8,774 nt of DNA from Anaerolineales bacterium (GCA_022865865.1 JALHTN010000726.1:1-8774), one strand, 5' to 3'; positions 1 to 6,204 are shown, counted from the first letter of the stretch. A program made the numbers and translations. The notes: generated from the letters alone by a model not told the origin.

Positions 1-98
1 AACAAAATCCCACCTAGTTCCCCAATAGTCCCTCCTTGCATTTGCGCGGTTGTATGCACAATCGCATCTATAGTATACGGTTTAATTCCCAAATGTAC

Positions 99-116
99 AT
101 ACCTCAATTGAGGTAT
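99..116. promoter_or_regulatory. 18-bp perfect palindrome, operator-like
   Basis: ATACCTCAATTGAGGTAT reads identically on both strands, with no mismatch over 18 bp. Its ACCTCAA/TTGAGGT half-sites resemble the half-sites of dimeric regulators of the MerR/SoxR type, which is a resemblance only. No gene start lies close by inside the window, so if it is an operator its target would probably be to the left of position 1, or it is part of a small mobile or structured element. Confidence 0.4.
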
Positions 117-170
117 CTTTCACAAGAGGGTGGAGGGAGTGGGCCAGGAGAGAGATTGGGGAATAATTAA

Positions 171-200
171 GGGGCTGCCTCTGACTTTTGGGACAGCCCC
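171..200. terminator. GC-rich hairpin, probable terminator
   Basis: GGGGCTG at 171-177 pairs exactly with CAGCCCC at 194-200. An inner CC/GG pair (178-179 with 191-192) extends the stem past one bulged A, leaving an 11-nt loop. Read on the minus strand it lies about 80 nt beyond the stop of the PH-domain gene and is followed by a U-rich tail (UUAAUUAUU). Read on the plus strand it is followed within 18 nt by a five-T run. It could therefore terminate in either direction; the minus-strand gene is the obvious client. Confidence 0.55.
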
Positions 201-281
201 ATCTATTTATGGATTTTTAATGCTAAACATCAATCAATTCCCGGCGGGTGGGGTGATAAGGTCGAAAATTCCTGGGCGAGG

Positions 282-884
282 TCAATCGTTTTCAGGACTG
301 CTCTTTTCGAGCAGCTTGCGAATCGCCTGAACCTCATTGAGCAGAGCCACGGAGCCATCTCCGGGCAGCTCTTCCTGGACAGTTGTAGGGGACATGGCAC
401 CCCGAAAACGGCGCAATTCAGTGACCACCAGTTCGTAAACCTCCTGGACATCTTCCAAGCCAACCAGGTTCTCCTCGGCTCCTTTTTGCCCACTCATCCC
501 TGCGGTTTGAATGGTGAGTGAACCCAGGTTGAAGAACCAGCGGTCGAAGATATCCCGGTTGACGGTGATGTTGGTCACCGTCCTGTATGGAACGTGTTTG
601 ACCGAGTGCGTGATAATGCCCACGTGCACGATGACTTCATCTTCGTGGATTTCGTAGCGCAAGCTGCGGAAATAAGGCACCGAAATGAGCATTGCCACAA
701 CCCAAAAAATTGCATCAGCTGCAAAAGTGATCGCCATAACGACCAGCCCGGCTCCGGGATCATCAATACTGATCAGGGCAGAAACGATACCTATGCCAAC
801 CAGGATCAGAAATGCGATCAGGCTGATCACCAGCATCATCTTGAACTGGTATTTTGAATTTGGAAGGAATTCACGTGCAGACAT
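282..884 (-). CDS. YdbS-like bacterial PH-domain membrane protein
   Basis: A 200-residue inner-membrane protein with two hydrophobic segments (about residues 17-40 and 47-69) followed by a bacterial PH-like domain (about 72-130, the bPH2/YdbS-type fold, formerly DUF304). The diagnostic stretch runs from YEIHEDEVIVHVG at 77-89, through the VPYRTVTNI turn (98-106), to the GSLTIQTAG strand (121-129). This matches the usual order in these proteins: a TM hairpin, then 'Y.i..d.l.i..G.....v.ip...I..v....g.v.i.t.g'. The C-terminus (178-195) is a heptad-like amphipathic helix rich in Leu and Ile, perhaps for oligomerisation. The ATG at 884 is supported by AAGGAG (minus strand, 891-896) seven bases upstream. 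It has no same-strand neighbour and appears monocistronic. The molecular role of such proteins is poorly known, so I assign none. Confidence 0.85.
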   Translation of the reverse strand: MSAREFLPNSKYQFKMMLVISLIAFLILVGIGIVSALISIDDPGAGLVVMAITFAADAIFWVVAMLISVPYFRSLRYEIHEDEVIVHVGIITHSVKHVPYRTVTNITVNRDIFDRWFFNLGSLTIQTAGMSGQKGAEENLVGLEDVQEVYELVVTELRRFRGAMSPTTVQEELPGDGSVALLNEVQAIRKLLEKSSPEND

Positions 885-890
885 CGGGGT

Positions 891-896
891 CTCCTT
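891..896 (-). promoter_or_regulatory. RBS of the PH-domain gene
   Basis: AAGGAG on the minus strand, seven bases before the ATG at 884. It is a near-consensus Shine-Dalgarno sequence and fixes the start. Confidence 0.8.
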
Positions 897-928
897 GTGA
901 TAATGGATGAGTAGTTCTTCTATATTAA

Positions 929-1072
929 ATACTGATATGGATACCCTGCAGGTTCAATGTTGTTCTTCGCGCGGTGGATATCTTGATTAATCTGCATAAC
1001 GCGCAGTATATGATCGGCGACAGGGAAGAGAAAGTTATTCAAAACCTGATGGAACTTCTGTTTTTCTTTTGA
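929..1072 (+). pseudogene. Possible decayed or tiny ORF between divergent genes
   Basis: Reading the frame that ends at the TGA at 1070-1072 gives a protein-like C-terminal stretch including INLHNAQYMIGDREEKVIQ and then NLMELLFFF. It looks amphipathic and helical rather than random, but the frame opens only after a stop at 926-928. It has no ATG with a ribosome-binding site; the candidates are GTG 974 and ATG 1010, neither with a Shine-Dalgarno sequence. It could be the tail of a gene whose front was lost, a very short leader-type peptide, or chance. I do not recognise the family. The promoter of the downstream VOC gene begins at its stop codon. Confidence 0.2.
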
Positions 1073-1096
1073 CAAGCTTTGATTTTTGGTCATAAT
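1069..1096 (+). promoter_or_regulatory. Sigma-70-type promoter of the VOC gene
   Basis: A perfect TTGACA (-35, 1069-1074) is followed by a 16-nt spacer and CATAAT (-10, 1091-1096; five of six to TATAAT). Transcription would begin near 1102-1104. That leaves an ATG at 1117 almost without a leader and with its only G-rich upstream sequence at or before the start site. The ATG at 1174 is therefore the more natural start. Confidence 0.6.
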
Positions 1097-1098
1097 AG

Positions 1099-1146
1099 AG
1101 GCAGTACAGCATCACGATGGTTGAAGTTTGTATTCAGGTACTGCCT
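1099..1146 (+). repeat. 9-bp inverted repeat at the mRNA 5' end
   Basis: AGGCAGTAC (1099-1107) is the exact reverse complement of GTACTGCCT (1138-1146), separated by 30 nt. Its left arm covers the predicted transcription start of the VOC gene and its right arm lies 27 nt before the preferred ATG. It may be a DNA operator for a dimer or tetramer, or a stem in the 5' leader; the sequence alone does not decide. Confidence 0.4.
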
Positions 1147-1173
1147 TATTTGTATATTATAGAAAATGAGATT

Positions 1174-1608
1174 ATGGCAGACAATTTGAACGGAACCGGT
1201 CCCCAGGAACAGCGCTTTACGATCCTCGATCTTAATTATGTCAGCCTGTACTATGAGGATTTTCGAGCGGCGGTTGATTTCTACACCAGGGTCTTTGGAC
1301 CTGCCGAGAATGTGGATGCAGGCGGTGAGATCGTTGGCTGGCGCATGGGCTCAACCTGGCTGACCCTGTTTCCAAGCAAGGAGGCGCCTTTCCCGGGGAG
1401 CAACCCACGCAACACCGAGTTCGCCATCCAGGTCGAAGCACCGGATGAGGTGGATGCTCTTTACCAGGCGTTCATTGATGCTGGAGCGAAGAAAGGTTGG
1501 GAACCTTTCGATGCGGAGATGTACGAAGCGATGCGATTCTGTAATGTGGATGATCCTTTTGGTGTGAGAATCGATGTTATATGTCCAATAGAGAATCCCG
1601 GTACTTGA
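1174..1608 (+). CDS. VOC-superfamily (glyoxalase-fold) protein
   Basis: The 144-residue product has the vicinal-oxygen-chelate layout. A first beta-alpha-beta unit begins LNYVSLYYEDFRAAVDFYTRVFG (split here: 20-30, then RAAVDFYTRVFG at 31-42). The second module runs from TEFAIQVEAPDEVDALYQAF (81-100) to the closing NVDDPFGVRIDVI (124-136). In typical members His, His and Glu bind a metal. Here the aligned positions appear to be Tyr22, Glu82 and Asp134, so canonical metal binding is doubtful. Enzyme function (lyase, dioxygenase, resistance by sequestration) cannot be assigned. An upstream in-frame ATG at 1117 would add 19 residues (beginning MVEVCIQVLPYLY), but these are atypical for the family, and the promoter position argues for 1174. 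The RBS before 1174 is weak (GAAAATGAG). The gene stands 184 nt before the hydrolase and may be transcribed alone. Confidence 0.8.
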   Translation: MADNLNGTGPQEQRFTILDLNYVSLYYEDFRAAVDFYTRVFGPAENVDAGGEIVGWRMGSTWLTLFPSKEAPFPGSNPRNTEFAIQVEAPDEVDALYQAFIDAGAKKGWEPFDAEMYEAMRFCNVDDPFGVRIDVICPIENPGT

Positions 1609-1792
1609 ACTAAAATCATATATTAATTCAAGAGTATTATTCTAAAAATATGTAAGAGAATTTGCAGAAACCACCTGAAGAAGTTAATAGAGCTTGCCAA
1701 AGTTGTGCGGACAACTCAATGTACCGATTAATAATCATGATCGGTTGCGGAGCTGAAGGCACTTATTTTTAAGTATTGGAGGATAAACTCAA
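1609..1792 (+). other. Intergenic region with two short inverted repeats
   Basis: The first half is A/T-rich and has no clear terminator for the VOC gene. A perfect 6-bp inverted repeat with a 4-nt loop (AGTTGT-GCGG-ACAACT, 1701-1716) is followed by a second one (ACCGAT at 1723-1728 with ATCGGT at 1740-1745). A possible -35 (TTGCCA, 1694-1699) would place the first inverted repeat exactly in a 17-nt spacer, but the matching -10 (CAATGT) is poor. I therefore call no promoter. Either repeat could bind a regulator of the downstream run. Confidence 0.3.
1778..1782 (+). promoter_or_regulatory. RBS of the Ser-less hydrolase gene
   Basis: GGAGG lies ten bases before the ATG at 1793 and supports that start. 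Confidence 0.75.
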
Positions 1793-2677
1793 ATGATCAT
1801 CGAAAAGTCAGTTGTCACAAAAGATTTAAGGATTAATTGTGCTGAGACTCCTTCACATGGTCCAACTTTAATTATGCTGCATGGCATTCCTGGGAGATGG
1901 CAGGAGTTTCTGCCAATCATGCCAGACCTTGCATTGAAATACCACCTGTTGGCATTGGATTTGCGTGGTCAGGGAAAATCAGGTCGAACTCCCGGTGAGT
2001 ATCATGCAAGTTATTATGGCAAGGATATTTTGTCGTTTCTAACATATGAATTCGATGAACCAGTGATATTGTTTGGGATGTTTGCAGGGGGACTGGCAGC
2101 TCTAGACGCAGCTGCTCAAGCTCCTGGAAAAGTCAAAGCAGTCATCGTCGGAGATTCACCGATTGATATTAACTTGCTTAAGACCTGGATGAAAAGCGAG
2201 GCGTTTATGGACCTCTTTTCATCTTTCCGGGATCTTGCGGGGTTGGAAAAACCGCTGGAGGAATTGTCCAATGACCTGGCAGAGATACTGGTTAACATCC
2301 CGGGAGAAAAAGAACCGATTAGATACGCGGATCAACCTGGGGTAGATGCCTTAGAGCTAAGGAATTTCGCAAAAACCCTCAGTATGATGGATCCAGGTGT
2401 CTTAGATTATCATGCAGAGGGACAGGCAGATGAATATCTTGCAGGTTTTGATCTTGAAACAATGCTGCCCAGGATCACCTGTCCTGTGTTATTAATCCAG
2501 GGAAATCCAGACCTGGGGGGCATGATGACAGATGATTCGGTGGAATATGCCCTGGCTATGCTCCCAGATGCGATCAGCGTGCTCATTGAGGGATCAGGAC
2601 ATGATCTGCTGATGAATAATTGGAAAGAGCAGTCATTACTGTGGGCGATATTCACGTTCCTCGATACGCTTGAATAG
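1793..2677 (+). CDS. Alpha/beta-hydrolase fold protein lacking the Ser nucleophile
   Basis: This 294-residue protein is a clear alpha/beta-hydrolase. It has the oxyanion-loop motif LHGIPG (29-34), the DLRGQGKS strand-turn (56-63), a helical cap region (about 125-215), a late acidic residue in QGNPD (D240) and the catalytic-type histidine in GSGHD (H270). The nucleophile elbow, normally G-x-S-x-G, here reads G95-M-F-A-G99, so Phe97 (TTT, 2081-2083) stands where Ser, Asp or Cys should be. As written it should not form an acyl or ester intermediate. It may be a non-catalytic binding protein, an enzyme with other chemistry, or the result of one T/C change (TTT to TCT would restore Ser). The frame is otherwise intact with no sign of decay. 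It is separated by 80 nt from the dehalogenase gene and is probably co-transcribed with it. The substrate is unknown. Confidence 0.85.
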   Translation: MIIEKSVVTKDLRINCAETPSHGPTLIMLHGIPGRWQEFLPIMPDLALKYHLLALDLRGQGKSGRTPGEYHASYYGKDILSFLTYEFDEPVILFGMFAGGLAALDAAAQAPGKVKAVIVGDSPIDINLLKTWMKSEAFMDLFSSFRDLAGLEKPLEELSNDLAEILVNIPGEKEPIRYADQPGVDALELRNFAKTLSMMDPGVLDYHAEGQADEYLAGFDLETMLPRITCPVLLIQGNPDLGGMMTDDSVEYALAMLPDAISVLIEGSGHDLLMNNWKEQSLLWAIFTFLDTLE

Positions 2678-2713
2678 TTTTCCAAAGGAAAATTTCCTGG
2701 ATTCTAGCAATCC
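2678..2713 (+). repeat. Cluster of small overlapping hairpins after the hydrolase
   Basis: TTTTCC-AAA-GGAAAA (2678-2692) begins right after the stop codon. It overlaps an alternative AGGAAA-A-TTTCCT pairing (2686-2698) and is followed by GGATT-CTAGC-AATCC (2699-2713). The stems are short and A/T-rich, with no U-run after them. They look too weak to stop transcription fully but could shape the mRNA between two cotranscribed genes. Confidence 0.3.
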
Positions 2714-2740
2714 GAAATATCAATGGTATCCTCTCGAAGA

Positions 2741-2746
2741 AAGGAG
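2741..2746 (+). promoter_or_regulatory. RBS of the haloalkane dehalogenase gene
   Basis: AAGGAG lies eleven bases before the ATG at 2758. The spacing is slightly long but the motif is good, and the protein start matches the family N-terminus. Confidence 0.7.
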
Positions 2747-2757
2747 TCTGTATAAAA

Positions 2758-3654
2758 ATGGCGATCCTACGCACACCTGACGAGCGCTTTGAAAACTTAC
2801 CTGGATTTCCTTACGAACCGCACTATGTTGAGATCAATGGATTGCGGGTTCATTACATTGACGAAGGGCAGGGAGAGATCATCCTTTGCCTGCATGGTGA
2901 GCCGACCTGGTCCTACCTGTATCGCAAGATGATCCCGCCCCTGTCTGAAGACCATAGAGTCCTGGCGATGGATTTTATCGGATTTGGACGTTCAGATAAG
3001 TACTCTGAACAAGATGATTATTCCTTTCAAATGCACCGGGATACCCTGACAAATTTTATTCAGGAATTAGGATTGGAGGGGATCACGCTCGTGGTACAGG
3101 ATTGGGGGGGATTGATCGGCTTAACAGTCGCAAGCCAGATGCCGGAACGTACCTCGCGTCTGGTGATCATGAATACGGGCTTACCGACTGGCGAAGAAGG
3201 GATGAGCAAAGCATTTCTCGCCTGGCGCCAGTTCGCCAAGCGGATTCCAAACATGCCGATTAAAAGAGTACTGAAGATGGGCATGGCGCATGGAGACCAG
3301 GTTGAGGCGGACGTTTTGGCGGGTTACGAGGCACCATTTCCTGATGTCTCTTATAAGGCAGGGGCAGCAGTGTGGCCGCTGCAGGTCCCAATTAATCCGG
3401 GAGATCCTGGGGCGGAGGAGATGAAGCGCGCCAGGGCAGTCCTTTCAAAATGGGATAAGCCAGTCCAGGTGATGTTTTCAGATTCGGACCCTGTGACGCG
3501 TGGGGGAGATGTTTTCTTCAGAGGATTAATCCCCACAGCAAAGGACCAGCCCCGGATCGTGATCGAGGATGCAGGTCATTTCCTGCAAGAGGAGAAGGGT
3601 GAGCAGATCGCTCAGCACATTGTGGAGTTTATGGCACGAACCCCGATGGATTAA
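2758..3654 (+). CDS. dhmA: Haloalkane dehalogenase, HLD-I (DhmA type)
   Basis: This cytoplasmic hydrolase would cleave carbon-halogen bonds with water, giving an alcohol, halide and a proton. The 298-residue length and the whole architecture fit the DhmA/DhlA group. The N-terminus [16 protein letters not shown] (4-19) is family-typical. The oxyanion and halide-site loop is [16 protein letters not shown] (45-60). The nucleophile elbow VVQDWGG has Asp115 as nucleophile and Trp116 as a halide-stabilising residue. The cap domain follows, with Trp156 a candidate second halide Trp. [10 protein letters not shown] (240-249) supplies the acid, likely Asp244, and DAGHFLQE (271-278) supplies the base His274. 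All catalytic positions are present, so it should be active. Related alpha/beta-hydrolases with an Asp nucleophile include epoxide hydrolases, but the HGEPTW and QDWGG motifs favour dehalogenase. Its natural substrate cannot be read from the sequence. The neighbours suggest small-molecule detoxification. Confidence 0.9.
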   Translation: MAILRTPDERFENLPGFPYEPHYVEINGLRVHYIDEGQGEIILCLHGEPTWSYLYRKMIPPLSEDHRVLAMDFIGFGRSDKYSEQDDYSFQMHRDTLTNFIQELGLEGITLVVQDWGGLIGLTVASQMPERTSRLVIMNTGLPTGEEGMSKAFLAWRQFAKRIPNMPIKRVLKMGMAHGDQVEADVLAGYEAPFPDVSYKAGAAVWPLQVPINPGDPGAEEMKRARAVLSKWDKPVQVMFSDSDPVTRGGDVFFRGLIPTAKDQPRIVIEDAGHFLQEEKGEQIAQHIVEFMARTPMD

Positions 3655-3736
3655 TGCACACCTGCGAATTTTATTCGTCTCAACAAAAGAGGGCTTTACC
3701 AGAATTGAGATTTGGCAGAAAGGACAAGCGGATAAT

Positions 3737-4663
3737 ATGGATCTAAACATGCGCAGCTACCAGGATGAAAGTGACTACTGGAAGATTCGGGATTTTCTAC
3801 GCCGGATATTCTTATTGAATGACCGGCGGGAGTTGAGCTGGCAGACTTATCGCTTCGATTACTGGCGCTGGCACGGCATCCAGAATTTGGGTCATGGGAA
3901 TCTGGAAAGAGATGTATTCATCTGGGAAGATGCAAAGGGGCAGATCGCAGCTGTACTGAATCCGGAGGGACCAGGAAATGTATACCTGCAGGTGGATCCG
4001 GGATACCGTACTCCTGAATTGGAAGACCAGATGCTGCTCATCGCTGAGGAGAAGTTGGCAGTCACCAGGTCGGACAATCGACCGAGATTAAACGTTTTTG
4101 CTGAGCAGCATGATGCCATCCGTCAGGACCTTCTGGAACGCCGAGGATATCAGCGCAGCAATATCTGGGAGCGCCACCACCGATGTCAATTATCGCATCC
4201 AGCCCCAGATGTGGTGCTGCCTGAGGGATACAAGGTGCGAGCACTGGGAGATGTGGATGAACTGCCCGCGCGCAGTTTCTTGTCCTGGAAAGCATTTCAT
4301 CCACATGAACCCATCGAGGATTTTGATGGTTGGGAATGGTACCAGAATATCCAGCGCGCGCCTCTCTACCGCCGAGATTTAGATTTGGTCGCAACCTCGC
4401 CTGGTGGGGAGATGTGCTCGTTTTGCACCATCTGGTTTGATGATGTCACCCGGGTTGGGTCATTTGAACCTGTGGGTACCGCGTTGGAATACCAGCGGCT
4501 TGGATTAGGAAAAGCGGTGATACACGAAGGGATGCGCAGGCTTGGGCTGCTGGGCGCGGAGATGGCTTTTGTCGGGTCTGGTTCTGAAGGGGCGAGTGCA
4601 TTCTACACGTCGATTGGCTTTACGCATAGTGATTTATCCGAGATGTGGACAAAAGTTTTGTAA
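3737..4663 (+). CDS. Tandem GNAT-domain N-acetyltransferase
   Basis: From ATG 3737 the product is 308 residues. The C-terminal half is a clear GNAT domain: a beta-4 region ending FEPVGT (about 241-246), the acetyl-CoA pyrophosphate-binding motif A QRLGLG (253-258) followed by the helix KAVIHEGMRRL, and the closing FYTSIGF (289-295). The N-terminal half (about 1-150) has the size and feel of a second, degenerate GNAT fold, including ERRGYQR near 133-139, like the end of such a domain. The tandem layout resembles mycothiol-synthase-like acyltransferases, but I see no evidence for that substrate. The open frame extends upstream to 3569, inside the dehalogenase gene. That extension is basic and unlike the family, whereas AAGGA (3720-3724) precedes ATG 3737 by 12 nt. 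A second in-frame ATG at 3749 is possible. The gap to the dehalogenase is 82 nt, suggesting one transcript. Confidence 0.8.
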   Translation: MDLNMRSYQDESDYWKIRDFLRRIFLLNDRRELSWQTYRFDYWRWHGIQNLGHGNLERDVFIWEDAKGQIAAVLNPEGPGNVYLQVDPGYRTPELEDQMLLIAEEKLAVTRSDNRPRLNVFAEQHDAIRQDLLERRGYQRSNIWERHHRCQLSHPAPDVVLPEGYKVRALGDVDELPARSFLSWKAFHPHEPIEDFDGWEWYQNIQRAPLYRRDLDLVATSPGGEMCSFCTIWFDDVTRVGSFEPVGTALEYQRLGLGKAVIHEGMRRLGLLGAEMAFVGSGSEGASAFYTSIGFTHSDLSEMWTKVL

Positions 4664-4762
4664 AGCTTTTATCCGGCAGCGATATCGGAGGCCATAATAA
4701 CGCATTGGTATCATTGAAAAATAAGCACGATTCTTGCTCCATAGAATGTAAAAGAGGAGTAC

Positions 4763-4769
4763 AAGGAGG
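4763..4769 (+). promoter_or_regulatory. Strong RBS that sets a TTG start
   Basis: AAGGAGG lies four bases before TTG 4774, a slightly short but workable spacing. No ATG or GTG in the methyltransferase frame is as well placed. The ATG at 4796 is in another frame, and the in-frame ATG at 4645 lies inside the preceding gene without an RBS. Confidence 0.65.
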
Positions 4770-4773
4770 AAAG

Positions 4774-5379
4774 TTGAAACGGAAACCTGTAAGCCATGAA
4801 AGAATATTCAGCAGTAAAGAATACGCTGAGAATTACGCAAAGCAGCATTGGAAGATGGCAGAAAAATTTGGTCAGGAATATGCGCAGAAACTGGCATCCC
4901 AGGGGTTTTCAGGTGGGAAGATCATCGATGTTGGCTGCGGATTTGGGGCGACAAACCTGGCTCTTGCACAGCGGTTCACCGATAGTGAGATCCTGGGTAT
5001 CGATCTATCCGAACCCCTTCTGGAATTAGCAAGGGAAGCGGCTGACGAGGCAAATTTAGCTGAGCGAGTTCGATTTGAAAAAGCAGATGTTCAGCAAATA
5101 CCCTACCCGGAGGATTATTTTGATGCTGCACTCAACATCAACATGGTCCACCTGGTCGAAAACCCGATTTTGATGTTGAACGAAATCGAACGGGTATTAG
5201 TCCCGGGCGGCTACCTGTTTATCGCCGATCTGCGCAGATCCCTTTTGGGATTATTTGAAGACGAGATTCGCTCGGCACTCACCATAGCGGAGGCGAAAGA
5301 AATCTTCGACAAAAGTGAGATCAGGGAAGGAGATTTCAGCTGGAGTGTGTTGTGGTGGAAATTTGGAGCCCGGCACTGA
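4774..5379 (+). CDS. Class I SAM-dependent methyltransferase
   Basis: Starting from TTG 4774, the 201-residue protein is a compact Rossmann-fold methyltransferase of the Methyltransf_11/UbiE-like type. It has the AdoMet-binding motif I IIDVGCGFG (50-58), an acidic ribose-binding Asp in ILGIDLSEP (D77), the adenine-side ADVQQIPYPE (105-113), a motif II-like region NINMVHLVENP (121-131), and LVPGGYLFIADLRR (142-155). The C-terminal part is short (about 45 residues after that), so it has little room for a separate substrate domain; the substrate is unknown. Its start is 110 nt after the acetyltransferase stop, and it ends the plus-strand run facing the convergent Sensor-domain gene. A start at the in-frame ATG 4645 would add 43 non-family residues and overlap the upstream gene, so I reject it. 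Confidence 0.85.
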   Translation: MKRKPVSHERIFSSKEYAENYAKQHWKMAEKFGQEYAQKLASQGFSGGKIIDVGCGFGATNLALAQRFTDSEILGIDLSEPLLELAREAADEANLAERVRFEKADVQQIPYPEDYFDAALNINMVHLVENPILMLNEIERVLVPGGYLFIADLRRSLLGLFEDEIRSALTIAEAKEIFDKSEIREGDFSWSVLWWKFGARH

Positions 5380-5540
5380 TTTATTTTTTAGAGAAGAAAT
5401 TAATATTTCCATGAAAGTTTCACTGAAAAGAGGGACAGCCAGCCAGGGGGAAAACGTGGTTAGACCCTCAATCAATTAACCAATTGCTGCTAAATTCGCC
5501 TTTCCACTTCAGATAGGTCAATCTCTCAGGCCTGGTTTTA
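5380..5540. other. Convergent intergenic region
   Basis: The 161 nt lie between two genes that read toward each other. I find only weak hairpins: GAAAT-TAAT-ATTTC (5396-5409), TGAAA-G-TTTCA (5412-5422) and CAATT-AACC-AATTG near 5472-5485. None has a GC-rich stem with a U-tract, so no intrinsic terminator is called although one would be expected here. Confidence 0.4.
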
Positions 5541-6191
5541 TTAGGCAAACTGCTCCCATGGATTTACACTTAACATCAACCGGGCGAATTTGGCATGCAC
5601 CCAGGCTAACCCGTTCGTGATGTGCAGGGTCACCGGCCATAACAATAGACCGATCACAACACAGAGCAGGGCATCGCCCAGACTGTCGATGCTCCACACC
5701 GGCAACCCCATACCAATCTGGAAGGATGGGAGGGACTCATATGTGAGCGGCATGCTGAGGAAGGCCAGTGTCAGGGAAATCAGCGTGATTAGAATGACAA
5801 ATGTAGCCAATCCAAGAGGAAATTTCAGGAACAGGTAGAGCAAACTTTTCCAGGTGACCGGATTGGAGAAGTAGGTTTTAAAACGGGTCCACGTGTCAGC
5901 ACTTTGGTTCGATGGTCCTGTCATAGGGGGCATAACCTCGTTTAACAGGTGAACAGCCATCGTATATTCGAACCTGGCCAACAGCCACCACCCGAAACCT
6001 ACCAGGAGAAGGATGGGAATGCCAACCCAAACGATCACCGTGGAGAGGCCTAACGAAATCCCGGAAACCAGGAAAACGAAGTAAAAAATGCCGAGTGGAA
6101 AGGCAGCCCCTAAATAAATCAGGTTTTGATATGCCTGTCGATCGGCCATCACCCTAAATATTCTACCTACGGTCTGATTAGGTTTATTCAT
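5541..6191 (-). CDS. Stand-alone Sensor-domain (PF13796-like) membrane protein
   Basis: A 216-residue polytopic membrane protein with four hydrophobic spans (about 23-46, 50-72, 117-148, 172-194). The first pair, with AAFPLGIFYFVFLVSGISLG (29-48) and VIVWVGIPILLL (52-63), is the signature of the 'putative sensor' domain usually found at the N-terminus of histidine kinases. Here no kinase or DNA-binding domain follows. The FPLG motif recurs at 124-127 before the third span, giving a two-unit internal repeat. Each unit is followed by an extramembrane stretch, and the first of these contains LLNEVMPPM (82-90). ATG 6191 is supported by AAGGAG on the minus strand (6199-6204), seven bases upstream. 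It is the last gene of the ECF sigma/anti-sigma set, 72 nt after the anti-sigma-like gene. I infer that it takes part in sensing or in holding the sigma complex at the membrane; the ligand is unknown. Confidence 0.75.
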   Translation of the reverse strand: MNKPNQTVGRIFRVMADRQAYQNLIYLGAAFPLGIFYFVFLVSGISLGLSTVIVWVGIPILLLVGFGWWLLARFEYTMAVHLLNEVMPPMTGPSNQSADTWTRFKTYFSNPVTWKSLLYLFLKFPLGLATFVILITLISLTLAFLSMPLTYESLPSFQIGMGLPVWSIDSLGDALLCVVIGLLLWPVTLHITNGLAWVHAKFARLMLSVNPWEQFA

Positions 6192-6198
6192 TACAGTT

Positions 6199-6204
6199 CT
6201 CCTT
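6199..6204 (-). promoter_or_regulatory. RBS of the Sensor-domain gene
   Basis: AAGGAG on the minus strand, seven bases before ATG 6191, showing that the gene is translated from its own site after the 72-nt gap. Confidence 0.75.

Larger units (their letters stand above)
1..281. other. Non-coding left-edge region with palindrome and hairpin
   Basis: I see no convincing gene here on either strand; short open frames on the plus strand have no recognisable protein character. The stretch holds an 18-bp perfect palindrome (99-116), a pair of distant inverted repeats (18-26 with 155-163, and 30-35 with 132-137) and a GC-rich hairpin (171-200). It lies downstream of the minus-strand gene that ends at 282, so it is at least partly that gene's 3' flank. 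Confidence 0.6.

Noticed and set aside
130..330. 66-residue plus-strand open frame at the left edge
   Set aside because: It runs through the GC-rich hairpin and into the antisense of the PH-domain gene, with no family resemblance. A G-rich stretch upstream is not a spaced RBS.
230..493. 87-residue minus-strand open frame
   Set aside because: It overlaps the PH-domain gene in another frame and its composition is not protein-like.
1117..1173. ATG 1117 as start of the VOC protein
   Set aside because: It is too close to the predicted transcription start, has no properly spaced RBS, and adds residues not expected in the fold.
3104..3110. Run of seven G within the dehalogenase nucleophile elbow (also seven C at 7925-7931 in the MFS loop) as phase-variation tracts
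   Set aside because: Seven bases is short for phase variation, both frames are intact, and the G run simply encodes the conserved Trp-Gly-Gly. At most these are sequencing-error hotspots.
3569..3736. Upstream extension of the acetyltransferase to an ATG at 3569
   Set aside because: It lies mostly inside the dehalogenase gene in another frame, has a basic non-family sequence, and ATG 3737 has an RBS-like site.
4062..4394. 110-residue minus-strand open frame
   Set aside because: It lies wholly opposite the acetyltransferase gene, with no RBS and no recognisable family; it is a shadow of real coding sequence.
5523..5540. CAGGCCTG palindrome followed by TTTTA as a terminator
   Set aside because: The 8-bp palindrome has no room for a loop, and the T-run lies on the wrong side for the minus-strand gene ending at 5541.
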